Of a stretch of 49,225 bases of DNA, positions 1 through 9,130 are shown one piece after another. Origin of the DNA: Triparma columacea (lineage: Eukaryota; Sar; Bolidophyceae; Parmales; Triparmaceae); contig BRYA01000176.1 of the NCBI GenBank assembly GCA_030267965.1, forward strand, positions 9,068 to 58,292, in the 5' to 3' direction. Within the stretch, counting starts at the first letter, position 1; each line of letters starts with the position of its first letter. The notes beneath the pieces were generated by a model that was not told the DNA's origin, ran no database searches, and was given only the letters and a program-made list of their open reading frames with translations. The position numbers and the translations under genes were made by a program.

Positions 1-20
1 CCCACCCCCCCCCCCCCCCC
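1..20. repeat. C homopolymer at left contig end
   Basis: The window opens with a near-pure C tract, followed by a CT-rich stretch to about position 45. It lies inside the first visible part of an intron of the minus-strand gene that follows, whose donor is at 47. The opposite end of the window is a G homopolymer, so assembly probably broke at C/G runs on both sides. Confidence 0.85.
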
Positions 21-47
21 TCCTCTCTCTCTCTCTTTCTCTCTTAC

Positions 48-508
48 CTCTTGCAAAGAAACAAGGAGAGTCCTCTTGTCTTCTTCCAGTTTTTTTATCC
101 CAGCAACGAGACCTGTCTTCCTGTCCTCCTCAGCCATCGTATTCGTTTCTAGCGTTGCCATGGTTTCCTTTTGTTCGGGTTGTGCGTGCGTGTGTATGTG
201 TGTGTGTATGTGTGTGTTAGGGAGAAGGTGTTTGTTGTGTTGGTGAACCTCTTGTAATCCCCCCCCCCCGATTTTTTGTTGTTGCTCCTCCTTCCCTCCC
301 TCCCCCCCCCTTCCCCCTCCCCGGACCAATTCCCTTCCTCTCTCACCTTAACTACTCGTTTAATAGACCGGAGCTTCTCCTTTTCAGTCATACCAATTGC
401 ATCCCAGCTTTCGTTCATTCGAGCAACTGCTGACATGAACGATGTGGATAACTCACTTGCGAACTTAGAGCAGGAGGAATGGTTAGGTAGGTCACCGGGT
501 TTACCCAT
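48..508 (-). CDS. MAP65/ASE1/PRC1-family microtubule cross-linker, 5' exons only (partial)
   Basis: Two 5' exons are visible on the minus strand: 508..347 and 167..48. The ATG at 508-506 has a good context (CGCCATGGG). Exon 1 ends AAG|GTGAGA in phase 0, exon 2 begins after AAAAG and ends CAAGAG|GTAAGAG in phase 0. The next intron runs off the contig end. The 94 visible residues carry the N-terminal signature I know from PRC1/Ase1/MAP65: a helix with the core SWDAIGMTEKEKLR, then MAEEDRKTGLVAGIKKLEED leading into a Leu-rich coiled coil. Members bundle antiparallel microtubules in the spindle midzone or cortex as homodimers. Only the start of the dimerisation rod can be seen, so the spectrin and microtubule-binding regions cannot be confirmed. 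Another coiled-coil protein is possible but less likely given the WDxIG...AEE spacing. Confidence 0.68.
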
Positions 509-910
509 GGCGAGTATGAGTGACTGCTGTGAGGACTGCAAGCTCTGTTATGTAAATCAAGAGGCCTGATGGTCGGTTTGTTGATTTTGGGATTTGTTGA
601 GCTGCGGAATATGGGCTTGATTTGGGGATGATGGTCGGGCAAGGGAAGGCAATCAAGGCAAGGGCAAATCCTTTCAGGTGATGTTTTTGTTTCAATTGTT
701 GCGTTAGTAATAATTTGAGTGTGTTTTATTGATATATAATGTGTTTGTGTGTGCATGTGTGTTGTTATTATGCTGGTAATGCGTTGTGTTGTTTATATAA
801 TGTGACATTTGGTTGAGGGCTGATTGTGATGGGATGCTTTGGGATATTTACAGCATTTAATTCTCTTCTAACACACTATTATTATACATACACAGTCTTA
901 TATAGTAATT
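509..910. other. Divergent intergenic region
   Basis: About 400 bp separate two genes transcribed away from each other, the MAP65-like gene (-) and the aldehyde dehydrogenase (+), so both promoters should lie here. It is T/G-rich with several TATATAAT-like stretches (near 730 and 795) and TATATAG at about 899, very close to the dehydrogenase ATG. No convincing ORF or RNA gene was found. Confidence 0.5.
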
Positions 911-3900
911 ATGCCTACTAGTAGAAAGTCTAAGTTACAATCAGATATTAAAGAGAAGTATAATGCACAGAAAATACTGTTTGATAGGTAAGAAAAGATG
1001 ACGCCTGAAGTGAAGTGCTCTTTGTACTCTTTGCTTTCAAAACACTCTTTGCTTTCAAGTACTCTATAAGCACTCTATAAAGGAGTATGACTGGCATATG
1101 TACAAAGATAAAAGAGTTTCAAGCTGCTAGTGTTGATGTTGTTTGTTCCAAGGATGTAAATATACCAAGATCTTTCAATGCATGATATGCGACGTGCATT
1201 TCGGAGACACGCGCTATGATTCAACGCCAGTGTAGTAAACGGCTGCCAAACGACCATACTGAGGAACAAACACATGACAACAAGTCATTACTTGACACTG
1301 TACCTTCCTTTGAAAGAGTCACCTAACACACAACTTCAATCGCACTCGACATTCCCTCCCCCCCCCCTCCTCCCCCCCCTCACACACATATTTGATGATG
1401 CAGGTAAGGAAGGAAGGAGAGAAGGAGGGATATCACGAAGTTGTTTGAGATGTTGAATGTTGTTTGTTCCAAGGATGTAAATATACCACGAGTTTGCACT
1501 CTTTATGATATGCGACGTGCATTTCGGAGACACGCGCAATGATATAACGCCAGTAACCTTAAAATGGCTGCCAAACGACCATACTGAGGAACAAACACAT
1601 GACAACAACAAACATTATTACTTCACACTGTACCTTCCTGTCGAACCCTTTTTTCTCACCAGTCTCTCCTCCTCCTGTCATCACACATCACAGTGGAGAA
1701 ACCCGCAGCTTTGAATGGAGGGAAAAACAATTGAAGCAAGTACTCAAGTTCCTAGAGGAGGAGGTAAGTGCCTTCCACCAAGTGGGTGGAATGCAGTGAA
1801 CAACAACGTGTGCCTCTGCTTTTCGCAAAGTGATTTCATTTTCGTGGCTGTTTGTTTTTGTTTGTTCCGATGAAGAGATAACCCACAATAATAATTGGTG
1901 TATGATATGCGACGTGCATTTCGGAGACACGCGCTATGAATTAACGCCAGCAATGCCCAAATGGCTGCCAAACGACCATACTGAGGAACTATACACAACA
2001 AACAAATACGCAAGAGTAATATGGTTACAAACACAGGACAAACGCCAAGGAATCTAACACTTGCGTTTCCCCTGCTTCTCACCGTCGCTTACGATGATGC
2101 AGGTAAGATGTAAAGAAGTGGGTCGGGGTGATTTCGTTTTCGACGCTGTTTGTTTGTTCGTTCCGATGAAGAGATAAACCACAAGAGAGTTTTGAATATG
2201 ATATGCGACGTGCATTTCGGAGACACGCGCTATGATTAAACGCCAGCAAGAGTGTAATGGCTGCCAAACAACCATACTGAGGAACAATACGTACACAACA
2301 AACAAATACTCTTGAATAGTATTGTTACAAACACAGGACAAAACACCCTCTCCACCACAACCATGACACTAACCCAACCCTTCTTTAACTCGTCGACCCC
2401 TCCCCCCCCCCCCCCCCCTCCTCCAGTACTCTGAAATTTCCGCCGCCTTAACTGCCGACCTCGGCAAGTGCGCCTTTGAGGGTGAGATAACTGAGATCGA
2501 GGTGGTCCGTCAGGAGTGTCTCGAGGCTCTCCACTCCTTCCGTTCCTGGTCCTCCTCCACCTCCGTCCCCTCCCCCGGTGTCCTAATGCCCGCCTACTGC
2601 TCCCTCCGCAAGGAGCCTAGAGGCGTTACCCTTAACATCGGACCGTTCAACTACCCGTTCTCTATTGGATTCGGACCGGCGGTCACGGCGTTTGCGGCGG
2701 GGTGCACGGTGGTACTTAAACCGAGCGAGGCGTGTACGGAGACGGATAAGATGCTGAGGAAACTTGTACCGAAGTACTTTGACCCGGCTGTTTGTACTGT
2801 GGTGTCGGGGGGGATTCCGGAAGGTGAGGGGGGGGAGGGGGGAATTTTTTATCTATATATATGTTAGTTATGACAAGGAGGACCACACTTAAATACAAGA
2901 AAACCTTAACACCCTTCCACCACCCCCCCACACCCCCACCCCCACACACACACCAATCAATCTTAGCCACTGAGCTGCTATCTCTCCGCTGGGGTTTGAT
3001 CTTCTTCACCGGTTCCGAGACCGTCGGTAAGATAATCGCTTCCGCCGCCTCCAAGACTTTGTCCCCCGTAGTCCTCGAGCTCGGTGGTAAGGCCCCCCTA
3101 ATAATAAGTCGTGACGCCCCCGAGATAAAGGCAATGGCGGACAGGGTTATGTGGGGTAAGACAATCAACGCGGGGCAGACTTGCGTGGCACCGGACTACG
3201 TTATGGTACACGAGGATAGGGTTGAGGATGTCGTTGATGCGTTTAAGAAGGCACTCGTTGATATGTTCGGAGAGACTGTGGAAGAGGTGAGACAAGGGGA
3301 GGGGGGGGGGGGGAATAAGACGACGTGATACGGGGGAAGCGAGAGAGATTAACTGTGGTAGCCTCCTTCGTCACCTGCAACATCAACTAACTAACCCCTC
3401 CCCTCCTCCTATCCCCCACCCGGGCTTCTCAGATAAAGAATTCCTCCTTCGCCCGCAACGTGTCCTCCGCATCAACCTCGCGTCTAATCTCCATGATATC
3501 CGACGCCGAGTCCAACGGCGGTAAGATCCTGACCGGAGGTACCGAGCACGCTGACGTAAAGGAAAAGTTCATCCCCCCTACCCTAATCCTCAACCCCGGG
3601 AAGGAGAGCAAGGTACTGACGGAGGAAATCTTCGGTTGCGTCCTCCCCATAGTCCCCTACTCGACAGAGGCCGAGTGCGTGTCCTTCATAAACTCGGTTA
3701 ACGGTATCTCCACCCCCCTAGCACTCTACGTCTTCACTACAAACGACGAGGAATTCAAAAGGTACATGGACAAAATACCCTCCGGCGACGCCGTCCAGAA
3801 CGACGTTCTCGTACACTTCGCCTGTTCAACTATCCCATTCGGTGGTATGGGTACTTCCGGGTACGGACAGGCACATGGTAAGTACGGTTTTGACGCTTTC

Positions 3901-4233
3901 ACGCACACCAGGGGAGTACTCAGTAAACCATGCAGACAGGCATTCGAGTTCGCGGGGATAAGGTACCCGCCTTACGATAAGTACGGGGGTTGGAGCGGGA
4001 AGGTATTTAAGACCCTTGCAAGGGTACTACCTGAGATTCCAGTCATGCATAGTAAGGTTATTGGGAGGGTTTTAGGGACGGCTGCTGCGGCGGTGGTTAT
4101 GGGGGTTATATTCAAGAGGACGGGGGTGGGGAAGGACGTCGTGGATACGGCTATGGGAGGTGTTAGGATGGGACTAGGGATCATAGGAGGGACCATGGAG
4201 GAACTGGGGGGGTGGATTAAGAACGCGATTTAA
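911..4233 (+). CDS. Class 3-like aldehyde dehydrogenase, five exons
   Basis: Exons are 911-987, 1694-1763, 2427-2823, 2967-3286 and 3433-4233; all phases agree and give 554 residues. The enzyme oxidises aldehydes to carboxylates with NAD(P)+. Exon 1/2 joining rebuilds the N-terminal helix ending SGETRSFEWREKQLK, typical of ALDH3. Visible family landmarks are FNYPF near the nucleotide site, FFTGSETVGK, the general-base Glu in LELGGK (about E219), the catalytic Cys in NAGQTC (about C254), EEIFGCVLP, and PFGGMGTSGYG. The last roughly 60 residues are hydrophobic and Gly-rich and may act as a membrane anchor, as in fatty aldehyde dehydrogenases of this class, which suggests long-chain aldehydes as substrates; that is inference. 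Introns 1 and 2 are filled by repeat units, while introns 3 (143 bp) and 4 (146 bp) are ordinary G-to-C-skewed introns. The gene converges on the fibrillin-like gene 168 bp downstream. Confidence 0.93.
988..1693 (+). repeat. Intron 1 of the ALDH gene: two tandem introner-like units
   Basis: The intron divides exactly into unit A1 (988-1403) and unit A2 (1404-1693). Each starts GTAAG and ends AG after a C/T-rich tract; A1 ends GATGATGCAG directly followed by GTAAGG. Both hold the shared core starting ATGATATGCGACG (about 1182-1230 and 1505-1552), followed by GGCTGCCAAACGACC and ACTGAGGAACAA. A1 and A2 share a 5' segment (TTGTTTGTTCCAAGG, then ATATACCA) that differs from the units in intron 2, so they form a subfamily. 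A1 also has an extra leader with short direct repeats of CTCTTTGCTTTCAA. Confidence 0.85.
1764..2426 (+). repeat. Intron 2 of the ALDH gene: two tandem introner-like units
   Basis: Unit B1 spans 1764-2102 and unit B2 spans 2103-2426. B1 starts GTAAGTG and ends GATGATGCAG; B2 starts GTAAGATG and ends in a long C tract and CTCCTCCAG. Both contain GTTCCGATGAAGAGATAA, a 12-nt variable window, the ATGATATGCGACG core (from 1901 and 2197), a 7-nt variable window, then ATGGCTGCCAAAC and ACTGAGGAAC. B1 also carries the 3' segment with AACACTTGCGTTTCCCC seen in the units of the neighbouring minus-strand gene. Confidence 0.88.
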
Positions 4234-4401
4234 AAAGGGAGGGGAGGGAGGAGATGGGGGGGGGGGGACGTTGAAGGGGGGGTGAACGGGTAAACAGGGG
4301 GTTAGAATAAGAGGTTTAAAAATTTGCTTGAAAAGAAGATCCCTCAAGTTATTTCCCAGAACCCGTCGTCAAAAAATGGCCTTCTACCTCTAACGTTCTT
4401 T

Positions 4402-6656
4402 TCACCCCTGTACCTTGACGTATCCCCCGATCCCTCCCTTCCCGTCCCATTCAATCCAGAGGTCCCCCTTAAATACAGTAATCCCATAGTACCCTTCCCC
4501 CCCCCCTCCCCCCGGTATGCCAAACTCCATCCCCATCAAGTTAGCTTTAGTCCCCTCAGTTTTGTACGTCCTGAATTCCGTGATCCCGTCAATCTCCTCC
4601 CCCATCCCCCCTCCCTCCCACCCGCTCCCTACCCCCTTCGCCTCCCATGTTCCCTCGTTACCAACGTAACCCCCCTTACCTACAACTGCAGGACCCTCGT
4701 ACCTTACGGAGCTCGTTACCTTGTTGGTACCTACATTTGACCATGTCACGTAGCTACCGCTACCCTTTGGTGGATCAGGCTCCATTGTAACACGAGGTGA
4801 GGAGGTCACCTCTTCACCTTTAAACACGTCTGATAATGGTGCCCTCCAACAGAGTCTGTAGCTACCCGTTAGACCTTGCGAGGCGGTGGGGGGACCGTCG
4901 CTTATTGACGACTGGATGATCTCTTTTAGGTAACCGTTAATCTCGTCCTGCTTAGGTTTAGGGAAAGACGTTGACGTTGGTTGGTAGGAGTCGCTTGAGA
5001 GTTTACGGAACTGGGCGGTTAGCTCTTGAAAGGCGAAGGAGGGGGCTCCGGGGGGGGTGGAGTGGAGGGGGGGGGTGGAGGTACGGAGGGGGGGGAGGAA
5101 GGAGGGAATTAGGAAGGTTGAGACAGAGGGGAATTGGAAAGTTAAGAGGAAGAGGAGGAAGAGGCTGGGGGGTGGGGGGGGGGGGGTTAGGAGGGGGAGA
5201 GCGAGAGAGAGAGAGAGATGCAAGGTGTGGTAGGTGTTTGTTGTGTATTGTTCCTCAGTATGGTCGTTTGGCAGCCATTTTCCTTTTGCTGGCGTTTAAT
5301 CATAGCGCGTGTCTCCGAAATGCACGTCGCATATCATACCCTACACCAGTTGTGAGTTATCTCTTCATCGGAACGAACAAAAACAAACAGCCACGAAAAC
5401 CAAATCACCCCGACCCACTTCTTTACATCTTACCTGCATCATGGTGGAAAGCGGTGAGAAGCAGGGAAACGCAAGTGTTAGATTCCAAAGGCGTTTGTCC
5501 TGTGTTTGTAACCATATTATTCAAAAGCATTTGTTTGTTGTGTATAGTTCCTCAGTATGGTTGTTTGGCAGCCATTTTGTCATTGCTGGCGTTTAATCAT
5601 AGCGCGTGTCTCCGAAATGCACGTCGCATATCATACGCCATGCGTTCTTGTGGGTTATCTCTTCATCGGAACGAACAAAAACAAACAGCCACGAAAACAA
5701 ATATCACCCAGACCCACTTCTTTACATCTTACCTGCATCATCGTAAGCGGAGGTGAGAAGCAGGGAAACGCAAGTGTTAGATTCCTCGGCATTTGTCCTG
5801 TGTTTGTAACCATATTACTCTTGCGTATTTGTTTGTCGTGTATTGTTCCTCAGTATGGTCGTTTGGCAGCCATTTTACGGTTGCTGGCGTTAAATCATAG
5901 CGCGTGTCTCCGAAATGCACGTCGCATATCATAACCTTGGTCAATTTATGGTATAATTACATCACTGGAACTAACAAAAACAAACAGCCATGAAAACCAA
6001 ATCACGCCGACCCACTTCTTTACATCTTACCTGCATCATCGTGGCGGGCGCGGTGAGAAGCAGGGAAACGCAAGTGTTAGATTCCAAAGGCGTTTGTCCT
6101 GTGTTTGTAACCATAGTATTCAAGAGTATTTGTTTGTTGTGTATTGTTCCTCAGTATGGTAGTTTGGCAGCCATTTGCAAGTTGCTGGCGTTTAATCATT
6201 GCGCGTGTCTCCGAAATGCACGTCGCATATCATAAGCACCGTTATTTTGTGGGTTATCTCTTCATCGGAACGAACAAACAAACAGCGTCGAAAACGAAAT
6301 CACCCCGACCCACTTCTTTCCATCTTACCTGCATCATCGTAAGCGGCGGTGAGAAGCAGGGAAACGCAAGTGTTAGATCCTCTGTCCTGTGTTTGTAACC
6401 AATTATTCAAGAGAATTTGTTGTGTATTGTGTATTGTTCCTCAGTATGGTCGTTTGGCAGCCGTTTATACCTTGCTGGCGTTTAATCATAGCGCGTGTCT
6501 CCGAAATGCACGTCGCATATCATACTCACTCACTTCTTGTGGGTTACCTCTTCATCGGAACAAACAATGCACAAACAATGCCCCCCTCTCCGATTTTCTC
6601 CCTCTGCTCTCTCACCTTGTTATATATCTGCGGGGATCCTGTGAGTTTACTGCCAT
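4402..6656 (-). CDS. Putative PAP/fibrillin-like protein with hydrophobic N-terminal targeting region
   Basis: Exon 1 is 6656..6616 (41 nt, ATG GCA GTA...) ending ACAAG|GTGAGAG; exon 2 is 5164..4402 after CCCCAG. The joined codon is AG|C, giving 267 residues. Residues about 13-40 are hydrophobic (SLFLLFLLTFQFPSVSTF), as expected for a signal peptide or a stramenopile bipartite plastid presequence with an aromatic residue after the cleavage site. A Pro/Ser-rich stretch follows, then a helical part (EINGYLKEIIQSSI) and a beta-rich part opening LTGSYRLCWRAP and ending GDLWIEWDG. This order resembles plastid lipid-associated (fibrillin) proteins that bind lipids in plastoglobules, but the match is loose and it may be an unrelated lipocalin-like protein. 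The last 130 residues are Gly-rich from G-rich codons. The only intron, about 1.45 kb, is five tandem repeat units. Confidence 0.5.
5165..6615 (-). repeat. Five head-to-tail introner-like units filling the intron of the fibrillin-like gene
   Basis: Read on the minus strand, the intron splits at four CAG|GTAAG joints into units 6615-6329, 6328-6031, 6030-5733, 5732-5434 and 5433-5165, of 287, 298, 298, 299 and 269 nt. Each unit has GTAAGATGTAAAGAAGTGG (replaced by the host donor in the first), GTTCCGATGAAGAGATAA, a variable window, the ATGATATGCGACG core, a second variable window, GGCTGCCAAACGACC, an AACAAACAAAT segment, CAAACACAGGACA, and a pyrimidine-rich end TTCTCACC...ATGATGCAG. The last unit instead ends in a C tract and CCCCAG next to exon 2. 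The family is the one in the ALDH introns, again sense to its host gene. Confidence 0.92.
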
Positions 6657-6960
6657 TTTTTTGTAGTTTGTGGGTGGTAAAGGGGGTAAAAATTGAGACA
6701 CGATTTTCCAGTCCCGAGGTGGTGTATTTACTTTGGGTTGCGTGGTGGTAGGGGATTTAAAAATGAGGATGTGTCTTCTATGTGTAGTTTCAATGGTATT
6801 GTACGTATATTTAGATGAAAATGAAGCTTGTGAGATGTGATTTAAGGCAAATTGTGTGGGTTTGTAGTTCTGGATTTATTTTGATCCGGGATAATTCCCT
6901 CATCTCCACCCTTTCCTCTTTCCAATTTCTCTCTTCTGAATCAATCTTATCGTGTGTGTA
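6657..6960. other. Divergent intergenic region
   Basis: About 300 bp lie between the start of the fibrillin-like gene (-) and the zinc-ribbon gene (+). The sequence is A/T-richer than the surroundings, with T-rich and G-rich patches. Both promoters should be here. No RNA gene or repeat copy was seen. Confidence 0.5.
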
Positions 6961-9130
6961 ATGTTTTTATCTTCATTAAGTCATCCAACTTTGCCAAATT
7001 ACATCCAAATCCCTCAAATTGTGAAGGATGATATTTATGATATTACTAAGGATGACATTATTTCTTCAATAACATCATTTACGTCATCTAAATCTTCATG
7101 TATGTCATCTACATCATTGTGTGCATCCAGCACAGCGTCTAATTTAGTAGAAAGGCTTGAAATTTGGGATAAAATGACTTGCAAAGAATGCGGATTATAT
7201 CGAGGAAATAATTATGAAGGAAATATGAAGGAATGGTACTGTAAATACTGTCAATCAACTAATCAAATACAACAACCAATACATCAAGGTGAGAATTGTG
7301 TGATGAGAATTGCGTGAGAATCATCATGACAATAATTGAGAGAGGGTTGATTAGAAAGGGCACCTAACCACATTTACCACACCTACCCCTTAACACTCAC
7401 CACACATCACAACCCTATCAGTCCCTCCTCCCAATCTCCCTCTCTCCCCGATTTGTGTAATTCACGATCCGGGTGTATCAATCCCTCCCCACCCCTTAGT
7501 CTCTGGCATATACACCCCCTCCTGCTACACCCTAGTATCCCACCCTCCCTCCCCCTCCTCTTCCTCACAAGGCTCGTCATTAACGGTCTCCCGCGTACAC
7601 TCTGCCTCCTGCCCTTTACCCGTACCCAATCCCCCCCCCCCCACACCTAGAGATCCCACAGTATCACCCCTGGTATCGTGGTCGTGTCGTGTTAGTAAAT
7701 TAACCCGTCCCAACCAAGCCCGTACCAGGGCACCAAAGGCAACATTACCATCCCCATCCTCATCCTACCTAGAATCAGGTCGGGGTACGGTGGAAGTCTC
7801 GCCTGATGACTCAGTTCTCGGTAGACATAGACTCATCACTACGCTACTAAAGACACACCGTAACATACTATGCTTAGACTCGGGTTACTGCAACCCCTTA
7901 GTCACAGCAGGAGGGTTTGGGGGGGGGGTATCAGGATTTGAGAAGAGAGAGGATTACTTCGATTACAGTTATGGTGGTAGGGTATGTTATAAATTGTTAG
8001 GTCTTCTCCCCCACTCCCTCCCCACTTTACCACCGTACTATAGGGTAGCGCCGTCGGGACAGAAAGGGGACGGGGTGCTTGAGGGTGTTGTTGATGTTGA
8101 GAAGGTGGTGAGGGATGTACTTAGGTGGGAAGGTGATGTTAAAGCCGTTGAAGGATGTGACGTGAATAAAATTGGGGGGGGAGTATGGAGGTACCACGTT
8201 AAGAGGGGGGGGGAGGAGGAGGGAGAGGTGGAGAGGATACTACCTGTTATGCAAGTCATGATGGGGGGAGGGAGGGGAGGGGAAGTTGAGGTACCCGGGA
8301 TTTTGGGGGGAGGGAAACTACACGAGGATTGGAAATACGGACTTATTGGAGGGATGTGGGTGGGGGGGGTTATTAAGGAGGTTATAGGTAAGGCTATTGA
8401 ATGGGACGAGGGTGGGGTTAAAGGTTGGGGTGAAAAATGTAAGAGGGGGGTAATGGGGATCGTTAATGAACTTTGGGATATCGAGGGGGTTGAGTATAGG
8501 GAGGGGGGACTGGAGGGAGGACTAAAAGGGATGGAAGTTGAGGCGTTCTACCTGTGCAGGGATTTACTGGTTGAGGGGGGGGAGGAGGAGGGGGATGATG
8601 GATGCAACGACATGGAGGGGAAACTAGGGAGAGAGAAGGCGCTTAGGGGGGGGGGGGATGGGAGGGTAGGGGGGAGACTATGGGTTTGGGAGCGCGGAGT
8701 GGTGCTCCCGGAGGGGGAGGGAGGGGGGTGGAGGGAGGTAGAACCTCTAGCTTCTAACGTCAGGGGGGGGGAGGGGGGGGCTTGGATTTATGGAGGGGTT
8801 GGGTGCGTATGGGGGGGGAGGAAGGAGGAACGGGAGTGGGAAACACTTATGGAGGGATGTCAAGTCGTTCACGAGGTGAGTGGGGGGAGACGGGGGGAGG
8901 GGGGGGGGGTCTGTGTGTGTCTTGTTGTGTTTGTTTTTTTTTGGCCCGATTAACTAACTCGGATCCTCCCTCCCCCACCCCTTTCTCGCGAAATACCTGG
9001 AGAGCAGCTGGGCGAAAGGGGCGCGGACCCGAATTGGAGACACGTTGAGGCGGGGGTCATTAACGACGAGGAGTGGAAGGCCTGGAGGTTCAAGGTCGCG
9101 GGATGCAAGAGGGATAGAGACGTCGTGTGA
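6961..9130 (+). CDS. Unrecognised protein with N-terminal C4 zinc ribbon, three exons
   Basis: Exons are 6961-7288, 7422-8875 and 9005- or 9008-9130. Exon 1 ends CATCAAG|GTGAGA in phase 1 and exon 2 opens after CCCTATCAG, restoring GTC; exon 2 ends CACGAG|GTGAGT in phase 0. The product is about 635 residues. Residues about 73-94 hold a treble Cys pattern, CKECG then WYCKYC, which should bind one zinc as a ribbon or knuckle. A Ser/Thr/Pro-rich low-complexity stretch (about 110-220) follows, then a possible folded domain opening LITTLLKTHRNILCLDSGYC. The rest is Gly/Glu-rich because of G-run codons. The last exon reads ADPNWRHVEAGVINDEEW before the TGA at 9128. The acceptor is a tandem GAGCAG, so one Gln may be optional. 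I do not recognise the family. Exon 1 is AT-rich, whereas exon 2 switches from C-rich to G-rich. Confidence 0.72.

Noticed and set aside
1338..1403. Possible tRNA or small RNA gene in the intron repeats
   Set aside because: No cloverleaf, box A/B or snoRNA boxes could be made out by eye; the conserved core is reported as a finding instead.
1505..2057. Frames in the intron repeats reading ICDVHFGDTR...WLPNDHTEE, with a CxxHF resembling the end of a THAP zinc finger
   Set aside because: The frame is broken by stops in other copies (TAG after the core in unit A1, TAA in B2), no upstream zinc ligands are present, and the sequence lies inside spliced introns.
4402..5223. Start of the fibrillin-like protein at the ATG at 5223 (MHLSLSL...)
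   Set aside because: That stretch is the C/T-rich 3' end of the intron; a phase-consistent upstream exon at 6656-6616 gives a better N-terminus.
5220..6560. CRISPR-like array because of regular spacing and variable windows
   Set aside because: Units are about 298 bp with two short variable windows inside a long conserved unit, bounded by splice signals, in a eukaryotic intron; there are no cas genes.
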